64,000 nucleotides of DNA from Owenia fusiformis (Eukaryota > Annelida > Polychaeta > Sabellida > Oweniidae), in the NCBI GenBank assembly GCA_903813345.2, contig CAIIXF020000002.1, positions 31,366,926 through 31,430,925 of the forward strand, given 5' to 3'. The translations under genes and the position numbers were made by a program. Every line of letters begins with the position of its first letter. The first letter of the stretch is position 1. The notes beneath the pieces are model-generated. The model was given only the letters and a program-made list of their open reading frames with translations. It did no database searches and was not told the DNA's origin. Shown piece by piece: positions 48,801-51,702 of this stretch.

Positions 48801-51209
48801 TTAACACATGAAACGCTCTTCAATATGTCCACAGTCAACAATACACATCTTGACCCATTAAATGGAGCGACTGTATATGTGCGTAATACAACTTCAACTG
48901 ACACGATGGATATCAAAATTGTTACAGAAAATACCACACACGTACCTAACATGACTGTCACTGAATTATGGAATATCACGTCTACTGTTAATATTCTGAA
49001 TAATGATGATGGAAATACTTCAACAACAACTTTTGATAAAATAAATAATTCCATGATAAGCAATGAAACAAATATACAGAATCGGTCAAATGTACATTTA
49101 ATAACATCTGATAGTGTAATCCATAACCAGGAAGACACAGCTTTTAGTACGACATATCTTTCCATGGGGGAATACACCTGTAATGATGGCTTCACTATGT
49201 ACGGAGATCCCACGATCACCTGTATGGCTGACGGAACCTGGTCACCAGCCCCAGTTTGCAGTCTTTATGAATGTGGTGAAATGCCAGTAGTCCACAACGC
49301 TGATGTAGCTGTTAATATTGATAACACGAATGATAAGATTATAGCCACCTTTACATGTGTAACTGGTTACTTAATCGTCGGGAATGAGTCAATCGAATGT
49401 GAAGCTGGTTTCTCGTGGACTACTGATACCCCTAAATGTGAGATTGTGAATTGTGGAATGCCACGAAAGGTTGCCAGAGCAACACGAGAGGTCACAGATA
49501 TTACATATGGAAGCATAGTGAAGTATACTTGTGAGAAAGGAAATATTTTACATGGTTGTCCTACAGCTGAATGCAAGGAAGATGGTTCTTGGGGTCCTTA
49601 CCCAGAATGTTCCTTGGTGGATTGCGGGCCTTTGCCTAGAGTTCAAAATGCAATGAGTCATCTAAGAGGTACCAAGACAACCTATGGGAGAAGCGCATAC
49701 TACACATGTGCATGGGGTCACAGGGCCTATGGCGATACAGATATTCGATGCCAAGCAAATGGTATGTGGTCCTATCCTTGTGTTTGTAGTCCTCTAGATT
49801 GTGGGGATATCCCTTTAGTCTTGAATTCAGGTCATACAGTGAAGCTATCACAAACTATTGTTTTGAAAATCAACTACCGGTGCGATCCGGGATATAAACT
49901 AATTGGTCACCCACAAGTTACATGTATGGAAACTGAAGAATGGTCCCAAGTTCCCAATTGTAATTTGATTACAACCACACCATTGGCAACCTCACCATCT
50001 ACAACCACGACTTCACCAAGGCCATCGACAACTGCATTACAATCAACATTGTTAGACAGTACAACAAAACAATTCACTACTACTGCCGGCACAACACAAG
50101 TGTCTACAACGGAACTGTTAACAACGCTGTATAGTGTTGCCACTGAGCCTCCTAAGGTTGTATACAAGCGGGTTAAAAAGATAGAAATTCCTCCAGAGGA
50201 AGCGAAACATGCTCAGGTATAATAATAAGCTTATTCAGTCAGTCATTCAAATGAAAAAAAACAATGGAAGGTTCTTCACTATAAATGTATACACATAAAG
50301 ATAACTCATGATCTGACAAGAGGTGGGCAGATTCATAAAATCATTATAATCACATCACAAAGAACATTGATCGAGGAAAATAACGCAGATGCGAGTAGGT
50401 AGTTACCAGTTTCACCACCAGGTGGCTCGTTCGGGTTAGATAGCATGGCGGGTATAGTAGACAGTTCCCTTTAACTTAAATTACATCTGTTCATTGGTTC
50501 AATTTTCAAATAATCCTTATGTATTTAATAGTTATGCAAATCAAAATATGTCCAGTAAATGAAAATTTTATCTGACCAATACAAGAAAAGATATTTCACT
50601 TTTTGTGATTTTGTAACATGGGCTCTATGGATAATCAACCCGAACTAGAAGTCACACTTTCAAAAATAATCAAATTTTCAAACTTGATAAACAATTTTCG
50701 AAACCATATTTCTAGATGTACTTTTATATGTAGATTTCAAATATAACATCGCTTTGACTGAATTTTGAATATTTAATGGCGTAAATCAAGATTTTTTTCT
50801 ACTCGCATCTAGTCTATTGATAACGACAGAGTTTTTCAATTTTTGTATTGAAACCATATGACGTCGTGTTTCATTTCTTCCTTATTTTACTCGCACACAG
50901 ATATGTGGCGTCATGAAATAAAGGCATGTAATACAACAATTATGTCCGTATCATTGAATATATGATATATGTAATAGCTAAGCATTGTGGTATATATTTT
51001 CTTTAAGTACGGAATATTATAAATTGTATCTATATGTGGTGTTTCAGGTTGTTAGTATGCCTGTAGCTGTATTTCCTGCTATATTCCTTGGAGTTTTATT
51101 ACTCACAGATCTACCAAAGATCATCCTGGATTGCAGGCAGGGATTTAGAAACATAAGGCATGGACTTCGGCAGTACATTAAATCGAGGAACAGAATTGCA
51201 ACCGCATGA
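12771..51209 (+). CDS. Large modular transmembrane lectin/CCP protein, whole gene span (21 exons, about 2,961 aa)
   Basis: Gene model built from splice sites and phase. The exons listed separately below total 8,886 nt with the stop codon, and every junction keeps frame. Most are phase 1, the usual phase of shuffled extracellular modules. Order: signal peptide; unknown beta-rich module (exons 2-3); two WSC-like cysteine modules (4; 5-6); FTP first half (7); PAN (8); FTP second half (9); CCP (10); LamG-like (11); SUEL-like lectin (12); F5/8C (13-15); F5/8C (16-18); unassigned Cys-containing module (19); 21 CCPs plus Thr/Ser stalk (20); TM and tail (21). Two further candidate exons (37,754-37,845 and 38,169-38,391) would together also keep frame. 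The mix of carbohydrate-binding and complement-control modules suggests a cell-surface recognition, adhesion or immune protein; this is inference. I do not recognise a named orthologue. Confidence 0.75.
12853..14601 (+). other. Intron 1, carries foldback element 2
   Basis: 1.75-kb intron. Apart from the inverted repeat at about 13,735-14,454, I see no exon or RNA gene in it. Short frames at 12,942-13,419 show no domain. Confidence 0.6.
13735..14454. mobile_element. Foldback element 2 (about 720 bp, imperfect inverted repeat)
   Basis: The left arm begins near GATCAAAGGAGTGGTATCGAT; the right arm ends with the inverse of GAGCAAAGGAGAGGTATCGA. Matching landmarks in both arms are TTCTCTTAAACCA, TTTCCGAACCTC, TTGGAACA and GATTTTAAAAAAGTAT. 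The centre is near 14,085-14,100 (AAAGATTTATCTTGATTTTT). The arms are more diverged than those of foldback elements 1 and 3, so the element is older. Confidence 0.7.
14602..14867 (+). CDS. Exon 2: first half of an unrecognised beta-rich module
   Basis: Acceptor TTTACAG, donor ATAACG|GTAAGA; enters in phase 1 and leaves in phase 0. Translation starts VCPRSLGYVKPLPTGQGDWF and includes APCSGTVVAWEYYAVYN and GFNVYVRNIT. The pattern of alternating hydrophobic strands with aromatic residues suggests a beta-sandwich, possibly carbohydrate-binding. I do not recognise a family. Confidence 0.8.
14868..16282 (+). other. Intron 2, filled with dispersed repeat (about 14,900-15,950)
   Basis: It begins with a repeat CCACCGAACTATGTCCGGTA then GCGATATAGAGAAGCC, related to a copy near 62,090. 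The phrase TTTGRTCAGAATTTWTR...GCATATGGGCA-like is repeated near 15,045 and 15,820, so internal duplication is likely. No exon seen. Confidence 0.5.
16283..16520 (+). CDS. Exon 3: second half of the unrecognised module
   Basis: Acceptor GATCCAG, donor CATATG|GTAAGT; phase 0 in, phase 1 out. Translation starts MMKGDVIGFMADSETVGSVQ and ends SIKALYTYG. It continues the beta-strand-rich pattern of exon 2, and the phase 0 junction between the two is the only module-internal one here, so the two exons probably make one domain of about 170 residues. Confidence 0.78.
16521..18542 (+). other. Intron 3 with a dispersed repeat and foldback element 3
   Basis: The part from about 16,750 to 17,095 is a diverged copy of the sequence at about 6,755-7,010 (CATGTAGACCGATTGTTGC, CTGTGCCTATTCATTTAGCA). 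The remainder is dominated by the inverted repeat at 17,426-18,300. No exon seen. Confidence 0.6.
17426..18300. mobile_element. Foldback element 3 (875 bp, near-perfect inverted repeat)
   Basis: Left arm 17,426-17,849 starts ACGCGTCCAGTATTTTCGTC. Right arm 17,864-18,300 is its inverse and ends ATTGGACGCGT. A 14-bp spacer lies at the centre, between GTACTGGACGCAAGCC and GGCTTGCGTCCAGTAC. The motif CTGGACGCA or its inverse occurs at both outer ends and at the centre, so each arm itself carries terminal repeats. Transcribed as part of the intron, it would form a hairpin of more than 400 bp. Confidence 0.88.
18543..18830 (+). CDS. Exon 4: WSC-like cysteine module, copy 1
   Basis: Acceptor ATTACAG, donor CATTAG|GTAAGT; phase 1 in and out. 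Contains GCWVDKATRAMTSLEG, LDGTYGERQDAINKCF, YFALQRGFCSGSA, YAKYGKSESC and GKGGIWINNVYRI. This GC..D..R / LEG / AI.KC / Q.G.C / YG.S..C / N.VY.I signature is a recurring extracellular module of invertebrate proteins that resembles WSC domains. A carbohydrate-binding role is inference. Confidence 0.85.
19072..19183 (+). CDS. Exon 5: WSC-like module copy 2, first part
   Basis: Acceptor TTGTAG, donor ATTGG|GTAATG; phase 1 in, phase 2 out. Translation GFRSIGKCYATPHNGLNSLE continues to VDAIG, matching the first half of exon 4 (GC..D..R...LEG). The intron that splits this copy is absent from copy 1. Confidence 0.78.
19353..19410 (+). pseudogene. Decayed duplicate of the start of exon 6
   Basis: AATTAGGAAATGCTACACAT repeats the acceptor and first bases of exon 6 (AATTAGGAAATGCTACACCG), and similarity runs on through ACGGAACRTG and CTACA-ATATTTC before fading. 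It is about 130 bp upstream of the real exon. An in-frame stop follows quickly, so it is a non-coding relic with a still usable splice acceptor. Confidence 0.6.
19484..19659 (+). CDS. Exon 6: WSC-like module copy 2, second part
   Basis: Acceptor CAATTAG, donor AAATG|GTAGCA; phase 2 in, phase 1 out. Contains KCYTVALNNGYKYFGLQDGG, LCLAGS and ECGAEGDGGP, then FMVYKILN, matching the second half of exon 4. Confidence 0.8.
19660..21801 (+). other. Intron 6 with an odd degenerate-repeat patch (19,780-20,650)
   Basis: From 19,780 to about 20,650 the sequence is less AT-rich and dense in GACGTA, GAACGA and CTGTTTAYGAAC motifs. A phrase related to ATTACGACGTTGTGTAG recurs near 19,997, 20,212 and 20,555. 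The open frames on both strands there show no protein family. The remainder, to 21,801, is ordinary AT-rich intron. Confidence 0.45.
21802..22005 (+). CDS. Exon 7: fucolectin/tachylectin (FTP) module, first half
   Basis: Acceptor ATTTTAG, donor ACAGG|GTAAGC; phase 1 in and out. Translation DNVAFGKTTTQSS, then YWRIDLGLDVYISKLVIHPV, is the N-terminal half of an FTP/F5/8C-like jelly roll (N.A.GK..TQSS ... WWRVDLG ... V..I). Known FTP modules bind fucosylated glycans. The expected continuation (LxNFxIxIG) is not in the next exon but in exon 9, 9.4 kb downstream. Confidence 0.85.
22006..22431 (+). other. Intron 7, contains a dispersed-repeat fragment
   Basis: Has a GGGGCGGACCTGAAAATTAA ... CATATCCGCCACTGC repeat with poly-C, similar in type to one near 43,032. 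I looked for an FTP C-terminal half here and found none. Confidence 0.5.
22432..22677 (+). CDS. Exon 8: PAN/apple domain
   Basis: Acceptor TATATAG, donor CCAG|GTAAAT; 246 nt, phase 1 in and out, hence a symmetrical cassette. Motifs: FEQCKVICINYLNCLSFDYN and DRKCYISD, with flanking cysteines in NSCIIG and EACTG. These match the PAN pattern (C...C....C.SF.Y....K.C). PAN domains mediate protein or glycan binding. It lies between the two halves of the FTP module. Confidence 0.8.
22678..25175 (+). repeat. Intron 8 part 1: hairpin-repeat cluster
   Basis: No exon seen. Contains a TTTGCG-rich patch with the end CCTCATTATCCGGTC at 23,206-23,220. It also holds a near-perfect hairpin with arms 23,526-23,570 and 23,590-23,644 (GATACAGGGTATATCTGAGG and its inverse), a second at 23,668-23,735 (CAGCGGTCAGATATA / TATATCTGCCCGCTG), a third at about 23,985-24,060 (ATGGGATAAA ... 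TTTATCCCAT), and a fourth at about 24,450-24,575. Two of these are followed by the same phrase, CCTCCCAYTAMATAACCT, so they are members of one family. Confidence 0.6.
25180..25500 (-). pseudogene. PIF/Harbinger (HARBI1-like) transposase, first-exon fragment
   Basis: Minus-strand translation contains LEMTDDEILNRYRMPRPLIL, ASRTRNPQAIPCQLKVFISL, RFYATGCMQMINGDIFGVSQ and PTVSNIVAEVSAVFSR. This is the conserved N-terminal part of Harbinger nucleases (ARYR..R..I..L, T.R..A.....Q....L.FYATG.....GD..GVSQ.TVS). The frame ends at a plausible donor, CTCTAG|GTAGGC (25,180). The DDE catalytic part was not found nearby on the minus strand, so the copy is probably broken, or the rest lies in later exons. 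Confidence 0.75.
25954..27372 (+). CDS. LINE A ORF1: esterase-domain and zinc-knuckle protein
   Basis: 472 residues. The N-terminal third is Ser/Thr/Pro- and basic-rich, followed by a probable coiled coil (about 125-180). An SGNH/GDSL hydrolase-like domain follows (about 197-355) with LLIGSSIIRDVD (block I, usually GDS; here GSS), FQIGSNDC (block III) and NRDGLHLAPSGTNRLV (block V D..H). Two CCHC knuckles follow, CFKCGEASHLASTC and CYSCSMLGHKTHKC. ORF1p esterases of LINEs are described in CR1/L2-type elements and bind RNA. The start ATG is at 25,954 (AACCATGG context). Confidence 0.85.
   Translation: MATNEAFYTVSQLISPDSQDSEIEDNTLSADQLGDLSTSTHNLTSEDGISLQCQQGATPPSSALRRSTRAKAPAARRLKTPKTPHTTQSKPKRGRPRIAQSQPLPSKSSAATSKQRKSTDTFETEVLSLLRTLRTSLDVTNASLAAVQKTNCDLVSQLAAKTAECQSLNAECSSLRKQLNNKSSETRVTPNPASPSKTLLIGSSIIRDVDSSKLDTENVHTECIRGGKISDVCDKIAKADSTYDNIIFQIGSNDCAASDNAETIVDSYKLLLAGGHAIAKSISVSSICPRTDNANAHTTAQAVNAELQVLCENMENTNFVNNDSSFILQDGTVNEGFLNRDGLHLAPSGTNRLVYNMGLTKKVKSVTKPWNNHFHRNSQQNSHAHKDPGTRPQPSISPPPRVHIAGNNLSLRQGNRKTPNNSRPACFKCGEASHLASTCWHPGPVRCYSCSMLGHKTHKCPNNANFPCSNRF
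27406..30404 (+). pseudogene. LINE A ORF2: endonuclease-deleted, frameshifted reverse transcriptase
   Basis: Only the edges of the APE endonuclease remain: FKVLFNNVQRLG is followed directly by HSTIDYVLVN and GSDHSMIYIEL, with the roughly 200-residue core missing but the frame kept. RT begins with NKSCGIDRIPNEFLKYGG. A frameshift near 28,600-28,640 moves to the frame with NYRGITVTSNMYKLYAALME and FLDISKAFDVV. A second near 28,895-28,920 moves to the frame with GIRQGCALSPTLFLLIINDL and LLYADDVVLISE. The C-terminus has the knuckle CKLCNLNVIDDPIHRFLFC. The catalytic YADD survives but the copy cannot make a full ORF2 protein. Confidence 0.88.
30648..30732 (+). pseudogene. Possible remnant of a cysteine-module exon
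   Basis: Acceptor ATTTTTAG is followed by a phase-1 frame, VGCLKGHFLDFYNDNVNLNR then KTIKILDDM, resembling the start of a WSC/apple-type module. It then runs into the TTTGCG-rich element without a usable donor in the right phase. It may be a host exon broken by insertion, or chance. Omitting it keeps the gene in frame. Confidence 0.3.
30733..31071. repeat. TTTGCG-rich transposon end
   Basis: About 340 bp dense in TTTGCG/GCGATT motifs, ending GACCGGATAATGAGGCCTC. It is the inverse of the end at 23,201-23,220 (GAGCCCTCATTATCCGGTC), which is also followed by TTTGCG-type motifs. Subterminal arrays of a short motif next to an inverted terminal sequence are typical of DNA transposons. Confidence 0.55.
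31455..31667 (+). CDS. Exon 9: FTP module, second half
   Basis: Acceptor TTGTAG, donor GAGC|GTAAGT; phase 1 in and out. Translation DLNNFGIYIGQDNINIDD, then RCYTELRGRYVMIQKNIPEF, then LGLCQVEVYVE, is the C-terminal half of an FTP jelly roll (L.NF.I.IG ... C....GRYV.I ... L.LCEVEVY). Joined straight to exon 7 it gives an uninterrupted FTP domain. Confidence 0.85.
31668..32075 (+). other. Intron 9, nothing recognised
   Basis: 408 bp of AT-rich sequence without repeat or coding signal that I can support. Confidence 0.5.
32076..32255 (+). CDS. Exon 10: single CCP/sushi domain
   Basis: Acceptor AATCAG, donor TTCAG|GTAATA; 180 nt, phase 1 in and out. Contains DCSGVPLNPHTRLL, GDVAIFECLPGNNMVNG and ITCLANGEWSDASLVCSG: four CCP cysteines and the invariant Trp. 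This one-exon-per-CCP layout is the usual one and contrasts with the 21 CCPs of exon 20. Confidence 0.88.
32256..32794 (+). other. Intron 10, nothing recognised
   Basis: 539 bp AT-rich intron; no repeat family or exon seen. Confidence 0.5.
32795..33433 (+). CDS. Exon 11: LamG/concanavalin-like domain
   Basis: Acceptor TTTTAG, donor ATCAG|GTAAGT; 639 nt, phase 1 in and out. Starts GCCDLIKKSGTILLHNYNAL. Strand-like segments ISLELWMDLDLMLGHTVITS, FNLIFQNGTVAASFIG, NIVYVVVTKSETAFDLYMNA and VAGVIYSFHLG match the LamG jelly-roll pattern (LELWV... W.HVVVT.....LYVNG ... G.I..F.LG). Probable glycan or protein ligand binding. Confidence 0.7.
33434..33932 (+). other. Intron 11, nothing recognised
   Basis: About 500 bp, AT-rich; no exon or repeat family identified. 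Confidence 0.5.
33933..34316 (+). CDS. Exon 12: SUEL/rhamnose-binding-lectin-like domain
   Basis: Acceptor AATAAG, donor CCAG|GTAAAA; 384 nt, phase 1 in and out. WLFVTAQYDRRAVGCE and VTSCPSGSVWVHQMDVGQ come first, and the ending CTDKSFCNISYNEYSNMRRD, then CPHEEKVTIFAKYHC, fits the SUEL/Gal_Lectin C-terminal pattern (C..K.SC.V....Y...DPC....K.L...Y.C). Family members bind rhamnose or galactose. It has a longer middle than typical SUEL domains. Confidence 0.65.
34446..37569 (-). mobile_element. LINE B, 5'-truncated, flanked by an 11-bp target-site duplication
   Basis: Antisense to the host gene in intron 12. The sequence ATGGCCAGAAT occurs directly at both edges (34,435-34,445 and 37,570-37,580), marking target-primed insertion. 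The minus-strand 3' end is A-rich (ATAAATTTAAAAAAAATAAA). The 5' end starts within the endonuclease (PGILFGTCYRSPS), so the element is truncated. Confidence 0.9.
34640..37569 (-). pseudogene. LINE B ORF2: partial endonuclease plus reverse transcriptase
   Basis: The open frame runs from the truncated 5' edge to about 34,827. It shows endonuclease remnants (ILMGDLNAKHSIWY, CIDHILTDS, KTDHSTIVAQI) and RT (KACGPDNITNKML, NYRPITLLSCISKVFEKVLA, FLDIAAAFDRVPH, GVPQGSILGPILFLLYINDL, YIYADDTSLHHP). Near the C-terminus the knuckle region CTCGKPQTLKL is broken: the expected continuation (FQCDLLTIQRQQFMDKL) is in another frame, as from a 2-bp deletion, and then runs to a stop at 34,640. The RT motifs fit the CR1/Jockey group. 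Inactive by truncation. Confidence 0.88.
37754..37845 (+). CDS. Candidate exon 12a (uncertain)
   Basis: After ATAG, a phase-1 frame reads EPCAPGPRLQIQGNRHISSI then YFDKENDTNID, resembling the start of a galactose-binding-like domain. With a weak donor at GAT|GTGGCG (37,845) it leaves in phase 0 and fits the next candidate exon; the better-looking donor at 37,856 gives the wrong phase. Confidence 0.35.
38169..38391 (+). CDS. Candidate exon 12b: galactose-binding-like segment (uncertain)
   Basis: Acceptor AATTAG opens a phase-0 frame, DDQLKKCLKMIGMRTSFHVL, then TDADTFTSCITLAP, SLKVELKQPADIGNIIVNFG. With donor CACG|GTGATT it leaves in phase 1 and joins exon 13. The DADTFTSC...LKVEL...I..I...G pattern resembles galactose-binding-like modules. 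It needs a phase 1-to-0 partner upstream (12a). Together they add 315 nt in frame. Confidence 0.4.
38721..38826 (+). CDS. Exon 13: F5/8 type C domain 1, part 1
   Basis: Acceptor TTAAAG, donor ATAAG|GTAGGC; phase 1 in, phase 2 out. HAVDDRQLTASSSWSHRVDA corresponds to the F5/8C start (I.D.QITASSSW....A..ARL). Confidence 0.8.
38827..39457 (+). other. Intron 13, short hairpin
   Basis: Contains a poly-C tract near 38,938 and a hairpin ATGCCAGAATACCTATCC / GGATAGGTATTCTGGCAT at about 39,285-39,353. No exon seen. Confidence 0.5.
39458..39665 (+). CDS. Exon 14: F5/8 type C domain 1, part 2
   Basis: Acceptor AAACAG, donor CTAGG|GTAAGT; phase 2 in, phase 0 out. GCWAAAVNDQNQWIQVDFET and VVTQGRSDYSQWVTSYTVSH are the F5/8C hallmark WCA...D..QW.QVDL....V.GV.TQGR....QWVT.Y.V. 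Confidence 0.92.
39849..40001. mobile_element. MITE family M, short palindromic copy
   Basis: Ends are inverted: CTTATGCCTGGGTAAC at the left and the inverse of CTTATGCCTTGGTCAC at the right. They are followed by GCTCCGATCCATCTGCCGGC and its imperfect inverse, then GATTGAGTATTTTGTTCAAA and its inverse around the centre. It shares ends with the copy at 41,742-42,125. Confidence 0.7.
40016..40158 (+). repeat. 143-bp direct repeat, copy 1
   Basis: Identical as read to 40,634-40,776, starting TTCACCAATTGTTTTTATAT and ending TATTAGTATTTTTTA. The two copies lie 618 bp apart on either side of exon 15. Confidence 0.9.
40458..40587 (+). CDS. Exon 15: F5/8 type C domain 1, part 3
   Basis: Acceptor CAATAG, donor TTTTTG|GTGAGT; phase 0 in, phase 1 out. 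VFTGNTDRNTKVAHQFLPEF and ARIVRIHPREYN, then MSMRFDIFG, match the F5/8C end (F.GN.D......N.....A.Y.R..P..W.....MR.E..G). Confidence 0.9.
40634..40776 (+). repeat. 143-bp direct repeat, copy 2
   Basis: Second copy of the 40,016-40,158 sequence, with no difference that I can see. Because it includes a TTTTTTTAG-like tract (ATTATTTTTTAG), both copies could act as cryptic acceptors. Confidence 0.9.
40848..41708. mobile_element. Foldback element 4 (about 860 bp, imperfect inverted repeat)
   Basis: Left-arm landmarks AGTCATATAAATC, TTTGGATATTTATTTTTT, TTTCCTGGCCTGTCT and TAATCTTACCTTAG-like/AAACGCTTG recur inverted in the right arm (GATTTATATGACT, AAAAATAAATATCCAAA, AGACAGGCCAGGAAA, CAAGCGTTTTACG, CTAAGGTAAGA). 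Similarity continues inwards through TTCCGGG and ATGTAAAAC to a centre near 41,280. The arms are clearly diverged. Confidence 0.75.
41742..42125. mobile_element. MITE family M, longer copy
   Basis: Left terminal inverted repeat AATGCCTAGCTCACATAAGC then TCCGATTCATCGACCGGCGC. The right end reads as the inverse, AATGCCTAGTTCACGTAAGC then ACCGATTCAGCGGCCGGCGC. The interior is unrelated to coding sequence. It ends about 10 bp before exon 16. Confidence 0.75.
42136..42271 (+). CDS. Exon 16: F5/8 type C domain 2, part 1
   Basis: Acceptor TTTCAG, donor GTTGG|GTACGT; phase 1 in, phase 2 out. MELIEAMNVPDDQISASSTH, then ATLGTRARLYYTGSVG, fits the F5/8C start. Phases are identical to exon 13. Confidence 0.85.
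42475..42673 (+). CDS. Exon 17: F5/8 type C domain 2, part 2
   Basis: Acceptor ATATAG, donor GACAAG|GTACAC; phase 2 in, phase 0 out. CRSWCARRDEDQYIEVDLGR and VSGVGTQGRNAYPQWVTSYK are F5/8C hallmarks, parallel to exon 14. Confidence 0.92.
42674..44247 (+). other. Intron 17, fragments of dispersed repeats
   Basis: Includes a GGGGCGGATCTAGGAA plus poly-G repeat at about 43,032-43,140, similar in type to 22,150-22,320. A minus-strand frame at 43,396-43,704 (FKNQYLESKARRPRDISFIL) may be a decayed protein fragment but matches no family I know. Confidence 0.45.
44248..44392 (+). CDS. Exon 18: F5/8 type C domain 2, part 3
   Basis: Acceptor TTTCAG, donor CATATG|GTATAG; phase 0 in, phase 1 out. IFNGNTDTDTLVYHTLLPDG, then ARYVRFNPVTWLSHISMRIG, then IYGFPYG, completes the domain in parallel with exon 15. 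Confidence 0.9.
44748..45060 (+). repeat. Tandem pseudo-copies of the exon 18 end and donor region
   Basis: Four decayed units of about 80-100 bp (near 44,748, 44,826, 44,930, 45,020) repeat CACATCAGTATGAGAGTGGG, then CATTTATGGATAACCATAT, GGTATAGCCTTATT and ATAGTATTAGTAATC. Exon 18 itself reads CACATCAGTATGAGAATTGG, CATTTATGGATTCCCATAT, then GGTATAGCATTATTATATAG. So the 3' part of the exon, its splice donor and the first intron bases were amplified in tandem downstream. Confidence 0.85.
45112..45348 (+). CDS. Exon 19: unassigned Cys-containing module
   Basis: Acceptor ATTTTAG, donor CTTAG|GTTAGG; 237 nt, phase 1 in and out. Starts AYDTPACLKYNIYTRESISA and includes KTECISVLDSPI, FKCGSNSTQHKAVELELMP and VDVCNIAIYRKDLG. 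The strand pattern might be a galactose-binding-like fold, but I cannot assign it. Confidence 0.7.
45349..45681 (+). other. Intron 19, nothing recognised
   Basis: 333 bp AT-rich, ending in the acceptor TTAATTCAG of exon 20. Confidence 0.5.
45682..50216 (+). CDS. Exon 20: 21 CCP domains and Thr/Ser stalk in one 4.5-kb exon
   Basis: Phase 1 in, phase 0 out (CTCAG|GTATAA). Successive CCPs begin at CPPEAGSIEHG, CDMAQQELQG, then six near-identical repeats (46,044-47,160, starting CGDPGSID, CGTPEQVE, then four CGTPEPVE). They continue with CGDPPLITNG, CSFIPIWQNG, CVQHPTINHA, CGPPGDIING, CHDPPYVSNS, CGEPPNVLFS, CGLLNISNG, CFDVPFVNYG, CGGMPNISNG, CGEMPVVHNA, CGMPRKVARA, CGPLPRVQNA and CGDIPLVLNS. 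CCP 14 has an insertion with six extra cysteines; CCP 17 has an insertion of about 120 residues rich in Asn, Thr and Ser. After the last CCP comes a Thr/Ser-rich stalk and the juxtamembrane VYKRVKKIEIPPEEAKHAQ. N-glycosylation sequons are very dense. CCPs bind complement components or other ligands. Confidence 0.93.
46044..47160 (+). repeat. Six tandem 186-bp CCP repeats
   Basis: Unit boundaries at the CGTPE/CGDPG codons fall at about 46,044, 46,230, 46,416, 46,602, 46,788, 46,974 and 47,160. Units 3 and 4 appear identical at nucleotide level and unit 5 differs from them by very few bases; units 1, 2 and 6 are more diverged. Each unit encodes three sequons (NLT, NFT, NES in the core units). 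Unequal crossing-over or gene conversion is implied. Confidence 0.92.
50217..51047 (+). other. Intron 20, nothing recognised
   Basis: 831-bp AT-rich intron between the CCP exon and the TM exon. Its duplicate at 59,632-60,452 differs by a lost T and a 9-bp deletion, which makes it easy to tell the copies apart. Confidence 0.7.
51048..51209 (+). CDS. Exon 21: transmembrane segment and cytoplasmic tail
   Basis: Acceptor GTTTCAG, phase 0. Translation VVSMPVAVFPAIFLGVLLLT is a single hydrophobic segment, followed by DLPKIILDCRQGFRNIRHGL and RQYIKSRNRIATA, a basic tail of about 30 residues, then TGA. This makes the product a type I membrane protein. I see no classical signalling motif in the tail. 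Confidence 0.88.
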   Translation, partial: VVSMPVAVFPAIFLGVLLLTDLPKIILDCRQGFRNIRHGLRQYIKSRNRIATA

Positions 51210-51269
51210 TATATACAGATTTTATCAAAGCAATTCATTTTGTTGGCCTTAATTAACAACAGTTGATAC

Positions 51270-51275
51270 AATAAA
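51270..51275 (+). terminator. Polyadenylation signal of the large gene
   Basis: AATAAA (in GATACAATAAAAAAATC) 61 bp after the stop codon of exon 21; present also in the duplicate at 60,675-60,680. Confidence 0.7.
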
Positions 51276-51702
51276 AAAATCATATATAAATTAACATGAT
51301 TAAATCAAGCTATGCTGAGACATAGTGTATTTGAATTGAGTGTATCCGTGGCTTAAGTAACAACATGCTGTATGTAAAGTGGCACGAGGTATTAGTCTAG
51401 TCAATATTTTTGAAAGGGGGCCATATGATCCACAATATGATTGTCACCCGGTAAGTACCCGGATGTAAAATGGCCGTGTGCAACATATTTCGAGCTCCGC
51501 CAATATTTCCGATTCTAGGACTATAACGAAGGTAATTCTATCTCTAATATTATATGGGAAACTCATAAACATATATACAAGATACTGGCACAATAATTAC
51601 GATTAATTGATGCACGCAAACAGACATATTTGTGATTGAAGTTCAGCGTTCAGCACTTGGCCAACGCCCAACATGTAAATCGAACACCATCTTGGACTGC
51701 CT

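Larger units (their letters stand above)
47785..51448 (+). repeat. 3.66-kb direct repeat, copy 1 (native gene end)
   Basis: Spans CCP 12 (from inside it) to the 3' flank of the gene, starting TTTACAACAGCACTACGG and ending ATATGATTGTCACC. It is nearly identical to 57,200-60,853. LINE C fills the space between exactly, beginning right after this copy. Confidence 0.97.
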
